Shown in pieces: positions 1 to 8,656 of a DNA stretch of 64,000 nt. The translations under genes and the position numbers were made by a program. Below the pieces are notes generated by a model. It searched no databases and was not told the DNA's origin. It saw nothing but the letters and a program-made list of their open reading frames with translations. This stretch comes from Halomonas getboli (lineage in GTDB: Bacteria > Pseudomonadota > Gammaproteobacteria > Pseudomonadales > Halomonadaceae): assembly GCF_023094245.1 (NCBI RefSeq), contig NZ_JALMEW010000005.1, positions 124,001 through 188,000 of the forward strand, in the 5' to 3' direction. Each line of letters begins with the position of its first letter. Position 1 is the first letter of the stretch.

Positions 1-490
1 GATAGACCATGGTGCCCAGCGGCACGCAGCGGGCGCCGGCGATGGGCTGGTCGCTGGCGCACAGGCAGGCCGCCACCTCGCCGTCGCGCAGCCGCTTGAG
101 GCCCACGTCCTGGTCCTCGATGACCAGATCGAGCAGCAGCCCTTCCTCGCGGCACAGCGCGGCGACGGTCTCGGCCCACCAGGTGGCCAGGCTGTCGGCG
201 TTGATGGCGATGCGCAGCCGCGGCGAGGCGGCATCCAGGGTCGGCAGGGCGGTGCGCAGGTCGCGCTCTAGCAGCTGCACCTGCTGGTAGTGGTTGAGCA
301 GCCGCCGGCCCGCCGGGGTGGGCGCGAGCTGCGGATGGCGGATCAGCACCGGCTGGCCGAGGCGGATCTCCAGCGCCTTGATGCGCTGCGAGACCGCCGA
401 CTGGGACAGCCCCAGCGCCTCGCCGGCGCGCTCGAAGCCGCCGGTCTCGATCACCGTGGCCAGCGCCTCGAGCAGCTTGTAGTCGATCAT
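1..490 (-). CDS. argP: LysR-family regulator, ArgP/IciA type (5' part; runs off the window start)
   Basis: Only the first 163 residues are present; the gene continues beyond base 1. It begins MIDYKLLEALATVIETGGFE and holds a full LysR winged helix-turn-helix (residues about 2-60, with the GLSQSAVSQRIKALE recognition helix), followed by the start of the substrate-binding effector domain. The sequence and the divergent placement next to a LysE-type exporter match ArgP, which controls the arginine/lysine exporter ArgO in response to basic amino acids. The shared 126-base gap at 491-616 is the expected binding region. The start is the ATG read from 490 down. Symbol is by context plus similarity; another LysR paralogue paired with a LysE exporter cannot be excluded. 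Confidence 0.85.
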   Translation of the reverse strand, partial: MIDYKLLEALATVIETGGFERAGEALGLSQSAVSQRIKALEIRLGQPVLIRHPQLAPTPAGRRLLNHYQQVQLLERDLRTALPTLDAASPRLRIAINADSLATWWAETVAALCREEGLLLDLVIEDQDVGLKRLRDGEVAACLCASDQPIAGARCVPLGTMVY

Positions 491-522
491 AAGCAGAACT
501 GATGCAGCATTAGGAAGATGAT

Positions 523-551
523 TTTTCAGTATAGCGATCCGCGGCTAGTCT
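523..551 (+). promoter_or_regulatory. Candidate sigma-70 promoter for the LysE/ArgO exporter
   Basis: A -35-like TTTTCA (523-528) and a -10-like TAGTCT (546-551) are separated by exactly 17 bases, in the AT-richer part of the argP/argO gap and 65 bases before the exporter start. Neither hexamer is a perfect consensus, as expected for a promoter activated by a LysR protein. No experiment supports it. Confidence 0.4.
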
Positions 552-616
552 GGCGCTCTCGACGGCCCGGGATCGCCCGGTGCCGTGCCATGTACCGGGG
601 ACGATCGGGAGGATCG

Positions 617-1234
617 ATGCTGGAGAGCTATCTGGCCGGGCTGGTGGTGTGCGGCGGGATCATCGTCGCCATCGGCGCACAAAACGCCTACGTGCTGGGG
701 CTGGCCGTACGGCGTCGCTATCACTGGTGGTCGGCGGGGCTGTGCATGAGCACCGACCTGCTGCTGCTGACCGCGGGCATGTTCGGCATGAGCGCGCTGC
801 TGCTGGCGTTTCCCGGCACCCTGGCGGCGCTGCGCTGGCTGGGCGTGGCCTTCCTCGGCTGGCTGGCCGCCCAGGCGCTGTATCGCGCCGTCGCCGGTCG
901 CGCCGGCCTGGCGGCGGATCAGGCCCGTGACACCGGCCTCGTCCGGGTGCTGCTGGCGACGCTGGCGGTGACGGTGCTCAATCCCCAGGTCTATCTCGAC
1001 ACCCTGCTGCTGATTCCCTCCATCGGCGCCCAGCAGGACAGTGCCGCAGCCTTCGTGGTTGGCGCCGGCAGCGCCTCGATCCTGTGGTTCAGCCTGCTGG
1101 CCTGGGGCGGGGCGCTGCTCTCGCCGTGGCTGTCGCGGCCGCTGGCCTGGCGCGGCATCGACGGCGCCATCGGCCTGATGATGGGCGCCATCGCCCTGCA
1201 GCTGGCCGTGGCGCCGCCGGGCGCCATGGCCTGA
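617..1234 (+). CDS. argO: LysE/ArgO-family amino-acid exporter
   Basis: A 205-residue inner-membrane protein with about six hydrophobic segments. It starts MLESYLAGLVVCGGIIVAIG and carries the family signature GAQNAYVLGLAVRR near residue 22 and the conserved LNPQVYLDTLLL segment in the middle. LysE/RhtB-superfamily proteins of this length export basic amino acids (arginine, lysine, toxic analogues) using the proton gradient. The ATG at 617 is chosen because a strong GGGAGGA ribosome-binding site lies just upstream and the mature family begins here; an upstream in-frame start would add an unlikely polar extension. It is divergent from the argP-type regulator, which supports the ArgO assignment. 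Confidence 0.88.
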   Translation: MLESYLAGLVVCGGIIVAIGAQNAYVLGLAVRRRYHWWSAGLCMSTDLLLLTAGMFGMSALLLAFPGTLAALRWLGVAFLGWLAAQALYRAVAGRAGLAADQARDTGLVRVLLATLAVTVLNPQVYLDTLLLIPSIGAQQDSAAAFVVGAGSASILWFSLLAWGGALLSPWLSRPLAWRGIDGAIGLMMGAIALQLAVAPPGAMA

Positions 1235-1411
1235 CGCCAACCACGCGCTCCATCATTGAATTAGAGATATCTTAAAAGCATAAGGCGACCGGTTCGGCGA
1301 CGTTGCGCATCCCTGGTGCGTCGCCACCGCCCCGCGTCATGCGCTACAGTGACCAGCTGGTGGCCCGATCGGGAACGCGGGCGAGGGCGGTAATACAACA
1401 AGGGATCGAAG

Positions 1412-2557
1412 ATGGCCGGATGCCAATCGATCGTCCGGTTCGCCGGGCTGCTGGTCGTGCTGCTAGGGATGGCCACTGCGTCGGGCGCGGCCGCAGGGAC
1501 GTCGCACGATACTATCCTCGTCGATGACTACATCGACCGACACCCGGAACAGCAGGCGCTGATGGCGGACTTCATGGGGCGGGTCCAGGCGCCGGCCCTG
1601 CCGCTGACGTCCCCGCCGCGCAGCACGATTCGCATCGCCGTCATCTATCCCGCCCTGCAGGCGTCCGACTACTGGCAGCGCAGCCTGGATGCCCTGGAGG
1701 CGCGGCTGCGTGCGCTGGGCCTGCCGTACCGGCTGAAGGTCTATCTCTCGCGGCCCACGGTGGACGTGGACCTGCAGGCCCGGCAGCTGGCCATGGCCCT
1801 GCAGTGGCGGCCGGACTATCTGGTCTTCACCCTGGATAGCGTGCCCCAGCTGCACATGATCGAGCGGGTACTGGCGCTGGGTCGCCCGCGCCTGATCCTG
1901 CAGAACATCACCACGCCGCTGGCCGACTGGGAGAGCGACCCGCCCTTTCTCTATGTCGGCTTCGATCACGTGCAGGGCACGCGCCTGATCGCCGACTGGA
2001 TGCTCGAACGGGCCGGCTATCGAGGCAAGTACATGACGCTGCACTTCTCGTCCGGCTACGTCAGCCGCATGCGCGGCGGTACCTTCTCGCGCATGGCAGC
2101 GCGCTACCCCGAGCTGGAGGAGGTCGCCAGCTACCACACCGATGGCGACCCGGAGCAGGCCTATCGGGCCACCCTGCAGACCCTGGAAGCGCACCCCGAC
2201 CTGAAGATGATCTTCGCCGGCTCCACCGATGTGGCGCTGGCGGCGCTGCGGGCGCTGCGCGAGACCGATCGCATGGACGTGCTGCTCAACGGCTGGGGCG
2301 GCGGCGCGGCCGAGCTCGCGGCGCTGAAGGACGGTGGCCTGGACGTGACCGCCATGCGCATCAACGACGACAACGGCGTGGCCATGGCCGAGGCGATGCG
2401 CATGGTGCTGCTCGGTCAGGCGTCCCGGGTGCCGAGGATCTTTGCCGGCGATATCGCCCTGGTCACCCGCGACACGCCGGCGGAGGAGATCGCCGAACTG
2501 GAGCGGCGTGCCTTCCGGCTGAGCGGCGTTCCGGACGCGGAAAGGGAGGAACCATGA
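1412..2557 (+). CDS. luxP: LuxP-type periplasmic autoinducer-2 binding protein
   Basis: A 381-residue protein with a signal peptide (residues 1 to about 28), then a two-lobed sugar-binding-protein fold. It aligns with Vibrio LuxP, as I remember that sequence, without gaps through the ligand site, at a constant offset of six residues. Every AI-2 contact residue known from V. harveyi LuxP is present: Q83, S85 and W88 in QASDYW, N165 in LQNITTP, R221, S271 and D273 in GSTDVAL, W295 in NGWGGG and R316 in AMRINDD. Ribose-binding proteins do not share this set. LuxP binds the furanosyl borate form of AI-2 and signals through the membrane protein LuxQ. Here the next gene, one base after the stop, encodes a LuxQ-like sensor with cyclic-di-GMP output. 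The start is the ATG after AAGGG at 1400-1404. No luxS lies in the window. Confidence 0.92.
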   Translation: MAGCQSIVRFAGLLVVLLGMATASGAAAGTSHDTILVDDYIDRHPEQQALMADFMGRVQAPALPLTSPPRSTIRIAVIYPALQASDYWQRSLDALEARLRALGLPYRLKVYLSRPTVDVDLQARQLAMALQWRPDYLVFTLDSVPQLHMIERVLALGRPRLILQNITTPLADWESDPPFLYVGFDHVQGTRLIADWMLERAGYRGKYMTLHFSSGYVSRMRGGTFSRMAARYPELEEVASYHTDGDPEQAYRATLQTLEAHPDLKMIFAGSTDVALAALRALRETDRMDVLLNGWGGGAAELAALKDGGLDVTAMRINDDNGVAMAEAMRMVLLGQASRVPRIFAGDIALVTRDTPAEEIAELERRAFRLSGVPDAEREEP

Positions 2558-2558
2558 G

Positions 2559-5500
2559 GTGGGCACCTGGCGCTTCTCGCGGTGGCTGCTGCTCCTGCTG
2601 CTGGCGCTGCTGACGGCGGTGGCCGTGACCCTGCTGGGCACGGCCTATGTCGGCGCCCGCGAGGCCCTGCGCGGGAGCGCCGACCAGTGGCATGCCCAGC
2701 ATCAGCGGATCCTCGACCGGATGATCTCGGTGCGCTTCGAGGACCTGAGCCGCTATGTCCACGCCCTGGCCGAGACGCCGGCACTGCTCGAGGCGCTGGA
2801 AGCGGGCGATGATGCGCGCCTGGTGGCGATGCTCGAGCGCGGGCTGGCCGACGCCCGGGGCGAACATCTCGATGCCTTGAAGATCGAGCGGCAGGGCGTC
2901 GGCGAGCCCATCGGGGCGAGCCGGCTGGCACCGGCGTTGCCGCTGGCGGCGCTGAGCCATGCCGCCACGCCCGTGGAAACCTGGGCCAGCCTGGAGACGC
3001 GCTGGGAGGGCGTGCCTTACAGCCTGCTGCGTCTGACCCTGCCGATTCTCGAGCCCTCGCTGGGGCGAGTGGTCGGCCGCCTGAGCGCGTATGTGCTGCT
3101 CGACGATGGCGTCTGGATCACCGACGAGCTGCACCGGCTGTTCGGCGCCCGGGCGACCCTGCTGTATCACGATCGGCGGCTGCTGGATGCCCGCCCGTCG
3201 GGCGCCCCGACGACGGCGTCGGCGGTCGCGATGAGTGCGACGCAGCAGCCGGCCGCCCTCTCCGCCGAGGGCACCTGGCATGCGCATCGTTTCCGGGTCG
3301 GCGGCAGCGACGCCTATCGGGTCGGATTGCTGCTGCCCGACGACGGGCTGCTGGCGCTGCGCGACAGCTTCATCAGGGCGCTGCTCTTCGCGGCACTGCT
3401 GGTGGCGGCGGTCGGCGTCGGCCTGATGCTGCTGCTGCGGCGGCTGACCATGCGCTCCCTCGACGAGCTGGTGCGCTACGCCGAGGCGGTGCCGGAGAGC
3501 GGCACGCCGATGCCGTTCCGGGGCGGGCGTTTCGAGGAGTTCAATCGCGTGGGGCAGGCCTTCGAGGCCATGCTCCAGCGCATCCGCGAGCGCGACAAGT
3601 ATCTGGACGGGATCATCCAGCACGCCCCGGACCTGATCTTCGTCCGCGACCTGGAAGGGCGCTACGAGCTGGTTAACGAGCGCTATGCCTGGGCGCTGCA
3701 CGCGACGCCGGCGACGGTCGTCGGAAAGTGCGTCACCGACTGTCTGGACGCGGCGACGAGCGCTCGGGCGCGAGAGACGGACCGGCGCCTGATCGCGACC
3801 GATGCGCCGATCAAGCATCACATGACGCTCGTGACGCCGGAAGGCGTGCGCCACTATCAGGTCACCAAGTTCCCGATCCGCGACGACCGAGGGCGGATCT
3901 ATCTGATCGGTGGCGTGGCCGCGGACGTGACCGACCTGCGCCATACCCAGGAGCAGCTGCTGCTGTCCCAGCAGGTGTTCGCCGAGACGGGGGTGGCGAT
4001 CGTGGTGCTCGACGCCCAGCGGCGCGCGCTGCTCTCCAATCGCGCCTTCGCCGAGATGAGCGGTCGGCCGCCGGTGCGCGCCAGCATCGTGATCCGCGAG
4101 TTCCTGCAGCGCTACCCGGAGGCCGAACGCGCGCTGGCCGACGGAGAGCGCTGGCAGGGCCAGTGCGAGTTCGAGCGCGCCGACGGTGCCCGCCTGCCGG
4201 TGCTGGTGTCGGCCGCGCCGCTGCCGTCCGGCGAGGAGGGGCGGCGGCAGATGCTGCTGTTCAGCGATATCTCCTCGCTCAAGGTGGCCGAGCAGCGCCT
4301 CGAGCGGCTGGCCTGGTATGACGCCCTGACCGGGCTGGCCAATCGCAGCCTGTTCACGCTGGAGCTCGACGAGGCCCTGCAGGAGGAGGTCTCGGTCGCG
4401 GTGCTGTTCATCGATCTGGACCGCTTCAAGGACGTCAACGACCGCTACGGGCATTCGATCGGCGATGAGCTGCTTCGTCAGGCGGCGAAGCGCCTGTGTT
4501 CCTGCGTGCAGGCGCGCGATACGGTGGCCCGCTTCGGCGGCGACGAGTTCTCGGTGCTGGTGCGTGGCATCAGCCAGGAGGGCGCGGCCCGGGCGATCGC
4601 CCAGCGAATCATTGGCGCGTTGAGCGCCCCCTACGAGCTGGGGGTGGCGCGCTGCTTCTCCAACGCCAGCGTGGGCATCACCCTGGCCGGTCGGCATGGC
4701 CACACCTCCGAGATGCTGATTCGCAACGCCGACCAGGCGATGTACGAGGCCAAGGCCCAGGGGCGCCAGCAGGCGGTGCTCTTCGAGACGGCCATCGACG
4801 AGCGTCACCAGCAGCGGCTGCGGCTCGAGACCGGGCTGCGCCAGGCGCGGCTCAACGGCGAGCTGCGGGTGCACTATCAGCCGCGCTTCGACATCGCCGG
4901 GCGCCGCATGGTGGGGGCGGAGGCGCTGCTGCGCTGGCACAGCCCGTTGCACGGTGAGGTGTCGCCCGGGGTGTTCATTCCGCTCGCCGAACACTCCGAA
5001 CTGATCGTCGAGCTGGGGCATTTCGTGCTCGTCGAGGCGTGCCGCGAGGCGGCGACCTGGGCCGCCAGCGGGTCGGCGATGCCGGTGTCGGTCAATCTCT
5101 CGCCGCGCCAGCTGCACGCGGCCGAGCTGATCCGTGACATCCACGACGCCCTCCAGGATGCCGGGCTGCCCCCGCGATTGCTGGAGCTGGAACTCACCGA
5201 GACCCACGTCATGGACAACATCGACCGGGTGCTGCCGGTGCTCCATCAGATCCGCGCCATGGGCGTGCGGCTGGCGATCGACGACTTCGGCACCGGCTAC
5301 TCCTCGCTGACCTACCTCAAGCGGCTGCCGGTGGAGTTGCTCAAGATCGACCGCTGCTTCCTCGCCGACGTGCCCGGCGACGAGGATGACGAGACCCTGC
5401 TGACGGCGATCATCGACATGGCCCATGCGCTCGGCTTCCGGGTGCTGGCCGAGGGCGTCGAGACCGAGGCCCAGCGGCGCTTCCTGGCGCAGCGCGGCTG

Positions 5501-5594
5501 CGACGAGCTGCAGGGCTTCCTGCTCGGCCGTCCCCAGGCGCCGGAACGGCTGCGCGAGGCGCTGGGCGGCGGGGATTTTGCCCCACGTTCGTGA
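2559..5594 (+). CDS. LuxQ-like membrane sensor with PAS-PAS-GGDEF-EAL output
   Basis: A 1011-residue inner-membrane protein. TM1 spans about residues 9-31, a periplasmic domain of about 240 residues follows, TM2 is about 272-294, then a HAMP-like linker, PAS1 (about 344-460), PAS2 (about 467-575), GGDEF (about 586-745) and EAL (about 753-1005). GGDEF is intact at 660-664 but the inhibitory RxxD site is absent (QARD). EAL (788-790), the DDFGTGYSSL loop (908 on) and AEGVET are intact, so both synthesis and breakdown of cyclic-di-GMP look possible. The periplasmic end (LPILEPSLGRVVG) and the juxtamembrane part (FEEFNRVGQAFEAM) resemble LuxQ (PILDPSTGEVLG, IEEFDHIGSTLE). The start is GTG at 2559 with AAAGGGAGGA 8 bases before it; the overlapping ATG at 2554 is in another frame. 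It is translationally linked to luxP. Net enzyme direction is unknown. Confidence 0.88.
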   Translation: MGTWRFSRWLLLLLLALLTAVAVTLLGTAYVGAREALRGSADQWHAQHQRILDRMISVRFEDLSRYVHALAETPALLEALEAGDDARLVAMLERGLADARGEHLDALKIERQGVGEPIGASRLAPALPLAALSHAATPVETWASLETRWEGVPYSLLRLTLPILEPSLGRVVGRLSAYVLLDDGVWITDELHRLFGARATLLYHDRRLLDARPSGAPTTASAVAMSATQQPAALSAEGTWHAHRFRVGGSDAYRVGLLLPDDGLLALRDSFIRALLFAALLVAAVGVGLMLLLRRLTMRSLDELVRYAEAVPESGTPMPFRGGRFEEFNRVGQAFEAMLQRIRERDKYLDGIIQHAPDLIFVRDLEGRYELVNERYAWALHATPATVVGKCVTDCLDAATSARARETDRRLIATDAPIKHHMTLVTPEGVRHYQVTKFPIRDDRGRIYLIGGVAADVTDLRHTQEQLLLSQQVFAETGVAIVVLDAQRRALLSNRAFAEMSGRPPVRASIVIREFLQRYPEAERALADGERWQGQCEFERADGARLPVLVSAAPLPSGEEGRRQMLLFSDISSLKVAEQRLERLAWYDALTGLANRSLFTLELDEALQEEVSVAVLFIDLDRFKDVNDRYGHSIGDELLRQAAKRLCSCVQARDTVARFGGDEFSVLVRGISQEGAARAIAQRIIGALSAPYELGVARCFSNASVGITLAGRHGHTSEMLIRNADQAMYEAKAQGRQQAVLFETAIDERHQQRLRLETGLRQARLNGELRVHYQPRFDIAGRRMVGAEALLRWHSPLHGEVSPGVFIPLAEHSELIVELGHFVLVEACREAATWAASGSAMPVSVNLSPRQLHAAELIRDIHDALQDAGLPPRLLELELTETHVMDNIDRVLPVLHQIRAMGVRLAIDDFGTGYSSLTYLKRLPVELLKIDRCFLADVPGDEDDETLLTAIIDMAHALGFRVLAEGVETEAQRRFLAQRGCDELQGFLLGRPQAPERLREALGGGDFAPRS

Positions 5595-5725
5595 TTGCGG
5601 GCCGGTGACGAGGGATTGCTACACTGAAGCCGTCACGCTCGCGGATGGCCGTGCCCGGCAGGCATCGGGCGAAGGACCGTCCCGACACTCCATTCCTTCT
5701 GTCTTTCTTCTATCGAGGTATCGTC

Positions 5726-6163
5726 ATGCGTCATTTGCTTGCCGGATGTGCCGTCTCGCTGGCCATCGTTGCGTCACCGGCCATCGCCCAGGACGCGATG
5801 GAGCCCATCGCCGCGCCCTCGGATGTCGAGGTCTACTTCATCACGCCTGAAGACGGCGCCACCGTCAGCGGCCCCGTCACCGTGCGCATGGGGCTCAAGG
5901 GCATGGGGGTGGCCCCGGCGGGCACCGAGGGCGAGAACACCGGCCATCACCACCTGCTGATCGACACGCCCCTCGACGAGGTGGATCTCTCCGCGCCGCT
6001 GCCTTCCACCGAGCAGACCCGCCACTTCGGCGGCGGCCAGACTCAGGCCACCCTGGGGCTGCCCCCCGGCGACCATACCCTGCAGCTGCTGTTCCTCGAC
6101 TATCGCCACCTGAGCTTCGAACCGGTCGTGGCCTCGAAGCCCATCACCGTTCACGTGGAGTAG
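5726..6163 (+). CDS. DUF4399-domain secreted protein
   Basis: A 145-residue protein with a clear signal peptide (MRHLLAGCAVSLAIVASPAIAQ, cleavage after AQ) followed by one compact domain. The conserved blocks VEVYFITPEDGATVSGPVTV, the GHHHLLID histidine motif, HFGGGQTQATLGLPPGDHTLQL and the FLDYRHLSFEP end match the DUF4399 family of small periplasmic proteins. No enzymatic function is established for the family; the histidine cluster could bind a metal, which is inference. The ATG at 5726 is used because the signal peptide begins there and GAGG lies at 5715-5718. It stands alone, with its own candidate -10 element (TACACT, 5620-5625) upstream. Confidence 0.8.
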   Translation: MRHLLAGCAVSLAIVASPAIAQDAMEPIAAPSDVEVYFITPEDGATVSGPVTVRMGLKGMGVAPAGTEGENTGHHHLLIDTPLDEVDLSAPLPSTEQTRHFGGGQTQATLGLPPGDHTLQLLFLDYRHLSFEPVVASKPITVHVE

Positions 6164-6194
6164 ACGGCGGCGAGGGCGCGCGACGCGCTTTTCA

Positions 6195-6272
6195 CTTGCC
6201 CCGGGGCCGGCAACTTTCCGCTGGCCCCGACGCCGGCACTTTTCTGCTTGCCCCGACGCCGGCAACTGCGTA
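6195..6272 (+). repeat. Three imperfect 26-bp tandem repeats upstream of dbpA
   Basis: Units at 6195-6220, 6221-6246 and 6247-6272 share the frame CTNGCCCCGRSGCCGGCA followed by a more variable tail; units two and three share CCCCGACGCCGGCA exactly. The array ends 44 bases before the GTG start of the helicase gene, so it would lie in the promoter or the 5' untranslated RNA. Each unit holds a short GC-rich dyad (GCCCCG/GCCGGC). A function is not known. Confidence 0.75.
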
Positions 6273-6316
6273 GCGTCGCCCTCCCGCTTCCATGCCGTTC
6301 CAGACAGGTTCACCCC

Positions 6317-7726
6317 GTGACTGATGCCCACTCTCCTGAAGTCGCCGCCGGCGCCTTCTCCCGCCTGCCGCTGTCCGCCGAGCTGCTCGCCAACCTCGAC
6401 TCGCTGGGCTACCGGCAGATGACGCCGATCCAGGCCGAGAGCCTGCCGACGATGCTCGATGGAGGCGATGTGATCGCCCAGGCCAGGACCGGCTCGGGCA
6501 AGACCGCGGCCTTCGGGCTGGGGCTGCTGTCGAGGCTGGTGCCGGCCAGCTTCAGGGTGCAGGGGCTGGTGCTGTGCCCGACCCGGGAGCTCGCCGATCA
6601 GGTCGCCGAGGAGCTACGCCGGCTGGCGCGCGGCCTGCCGAACATCAAGGTGCTGACGCTGTGCGGTGGCGCGCCCCTGGGGCCGCAGCTGGCCTCGCTG
6701 GCCCACGGCGCTCATTTCGTCGTCGGCACCCCGGGGCGGGTCGAGGAGCACCTGCGCAAGGGCAGCCTGGCGCTGTCCGAGCTCGACACCCTGGTGCTGG
6801 ACGAGGCCGACCGCATGCTCGACATGGGCTTCCAGGAGACCCTGGAGGCGATCATCGCCGCGACCCCCGAGCACCGCCGGACCTGGCTGTTCAGCGCCAC
6901 CTACGGCGACAGCGTGCGCCCGTTGGCCGAGGCGCGCACCCGCGACCCGGTCACGGTCTCGATCGACGAGCCCCACGACGAGGACAGCATCCGCGAACAC
7001 TTCTACCGAGTGGCGGACGACGCGGCGCGCTTCGAGGCCCTGCGCCTGCTGCTGTTGCACCGGCGCCCGACCGCAAGCGTGGTGTTCTGCAACACCAGGC
7101 AGGAGACCCGCGAGCTCGCCGACGCCCTGGACGCGGCGGGCATCAGCGCGCTGGCGCTGCACGGCGACCTGGAGCAGAAGGACCGCGACCGGCTGCTGGT
7201 GCTGTTCGCCAACCGCAGCGCCTCGGTGCTGGTGGCCACCGATGTGGCGGCCCGGGGGCTGGATATCGCGGCGCTCGACGCGGTGTTCAACTACCGCATC
7301 GCCCGGGAGCTCGAGGTGCACGTGCATCGCGTCGGGCGCACCGGCCGGGCCGGCCACCAGGGCGTGGCCTTCACCCTGGTCGGTGAGAACGAAACGCATC
7401 GACTGGAACGGCTCGGGGACTTCCTCGGCCAGGCTCTCGAGACCGAGGCGCTGCCGCGCCTGAAGGGCGAGCCGGCGCCGCTGCGTGCGCCCATGGCGAC
7501 GCTGCAGCTGGGTGCCGGCAAGCAGCAGAAGATTCGCCCCGGTGACATCCTCGGGGCGCTCACCGGGGAGGGCGGCCTTGACGGGGCGCGGATCGGCAAG
7601 ATCAAGGTGCTCGCCCGCAGCACCTACGTTGCCGTCGAGCGCGAGCTGGCCGAGTCCGCCCTGGCGCAGCTGAACGGCGGTCGCCTGAAGGGGCGCACCT
7701 TCCGCGCCCGTCGCATCAGCGGTTGA
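6317..7726 (+). CDS. dbpA: ATP-dependent RNA helicase DbpA
   Basis: A 469-residue DEAD-box helicase. Helicase domain 1 (about 20-220) shows the Q-motif region (YRQMTPIQAESLP), Walker A ARTGSGKT, PTRELADQ, VGTPGR, DEAD in VLDEADRML, and SAT. Domain 2 (about 225-390) shows VFCNTRQE, ATDVAARGLDI and HRVGRTGRAG. The last 75 residues form the DbpA-specific RNA-binding domain (KIRPGDILGALTGEGGLDGARIGKI). In E. coli this domain docks on hairpin 92 of 23S rRNA and the enzyme aids late 50S subunit assembly; E. coli DbpA is 457 residues. The GTG at 6317 is chosen because the family starts here; no strong ribosome-binding site is seen. Three 26-bp repeats lie upstream. Confidence 0.93.
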   Translation: MTDAHSPEVAAGAFSRLPLSAELLANLDSLGYRQMTPIQAESLPTMLDGGDVIAQARTGSGKTAAFGLGLLSRLVPASFRVQGLVLCPTRELADQVAEELRRLARGLPNIKVLTLCGGAPLGPQLASLAHGAHFVVGTPGRVEEHLRKGSLALSELDTLVLDEADRMLDMGFQETLEAIIAATPEHRRTWLFSATYGDSVRPLAEARTRDPVTVSIDEPHDEDSIREHFYRVADDAARFEALRLLLLHRRPTASVVFCNTRQETRELADALDAAGISALALHGDLEQKDRDRLLVLFANRSASVLVATDVAARGLDIAALDAVFNYRIARELEVHVHRVGRTGRAGHQGVAFTLVGENETHRLERLGDFLGQALETEALPRLKGEPAPLRAPMATLQLGAGKQQKIRPGDILGALTGEGGLDGARIGKIKVLARSTYVAVERELAESALAQLNGGRLKGRTFRARRISG

Positions 7727-7801
7727 CGGTCTGACGGCGAACGTTGGGTCATCACGCTGGTCGAAAGCACGCTTTTTGACTCATCAACAGGACGATGGCC
7801 C

Positions 7802-8575
7802 ATGAAACGACTCTTTCAGTTTTCCTATTTCCTGGTGTTGGCGCTGTGGCTGGCAGGATGCGCCGCCGTTGAACGTTCCCCCGACGCCGAAGCGGCACTC
7901 GGCGAACTGCCGGCCAGCTACCGCGGCGAGCTGCCCTGCGCCGACTGCGCGGGCATTCACTATCAGATCTCGCTGTTCCCCGATGGCGTCTACACGCTGT
8001 CGGCGGTCTACCTCGGTACCGATGAGCCGCGTCGCCTTCACGAGCAGGGGGAGTGGGCGCTGAACGCCGGCGGCGACATCCTGACGCTGGCGGGCGGCGA
8101 CCAGGGACCGCGCCAGTGGCGGATCGTCGACGAGGGCAACGGCCTTGAGATGCTCGATCTCGAGGGCCACGCCATCGACTCCTCGCTGAACTACCGCGTG
8201 CAGCGCACCGGCCAGTTCGTCTCCGAGCCGCTGGAAAACCGCTACTGGAAGCTGATCGAGCTGGGCGGCGAGCCCGTCGACATGACCGAGGGCACGCGCG
8301 AGCCGCACCTGGTCTTCCACGGCGAGCAGGGGCGGCTGGCGGGCTTCGGCGGCTGCAACCGGCTGACCGGGGAGTACCGGCGCGAGGGCGATAGCCTGAG
8401 CATCGGCAACGTGGCGAGCACGCTCATGGCCTGCGTCCCGGGCAACGATCTCGAACCGCGTTTCCAGGCCATGCTCGAGAACGTGGCCGGCTATCGGGTG
8501 CGGGCCGACCGGCTGGAGCTGCTCGACGCTGGGGGCGAGGTGCTGGCGCGGTTCGAGGTGCGTCATCTGACCTGA
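7802..8575 (+). CDS. Outer-membrane-type lipoprotein with NlpE-like and META (HslJ) domains
   Basis: A 257-residue lipoprotein. The signal peptide ends in the lipobox LAGC, with lipidated cysteine 20. Residues about 35-140 resemble the copper-resistance/NlpE N-terminal domain, with the CxxC motif of that family (LPCADCAGIHYQISLFPDG). Residues about 143-255 form a META domain as in HslJ (YWKLIELGG, LVFHGEQGRLAGFGGCNRLTGEY, STLMACVPG). NlpE acts in surface sensing and the Cpx response in E. coli; HslJ is linked to novobiocin resistance. The fused layout is known in other gammaproteobacteria, and whether this copy signals to a Cpx system is unknown. The ATG at 7802 gives the signal peptide directly. 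Confidence 0.85.
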   Translation: MKRLFQFSYFLVLALWLAGCAAVERSPDAEAALGELPASYRGELPCADCAGIHYQISLFPDGVYTLSAVYLGTDEPRRLHEQGEWALNAGGDILTLAGGDQGPRQWRIVDEGNGLEMLDLEGHAIDSSLNYRVQRTGQFVSEPLENRYWKLIELGGEPVDMTEGTREPHLVFHGEQGRLAGFGGCNRLTGEYRREGDSLSIGNVASTLMACVPGNDLEPRFQAMLENVAGYRVRADRLELLDAGGEVLARFEVRHLT

Positions 8576-8656
8576 AGGGGCTAGCGGCCGTCGGCGAGGT
8601 GCTGGCGGCTCTTTCCACGTTCCATGCCCAGCGGTTTCGCCCTCCGCTCCGAGGCC

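Noticed and set aside
1412..2557. Label as ribose/D-allose-binding protein of an ABC transporter
   Set aside because: No ABC permease or ATPase gene is adjacent, and the full set of LuxP ligand residues is present with no gaps relative to LuxP.
2463..5426. A 987-codon open frame on the minus strand
   Set aside because: It is antisense to the GGDEF-EAL gene. Its translation is rich in Gln, His, Arg and Gly with no domain, the usual mirror of a GC-rich coding strand.
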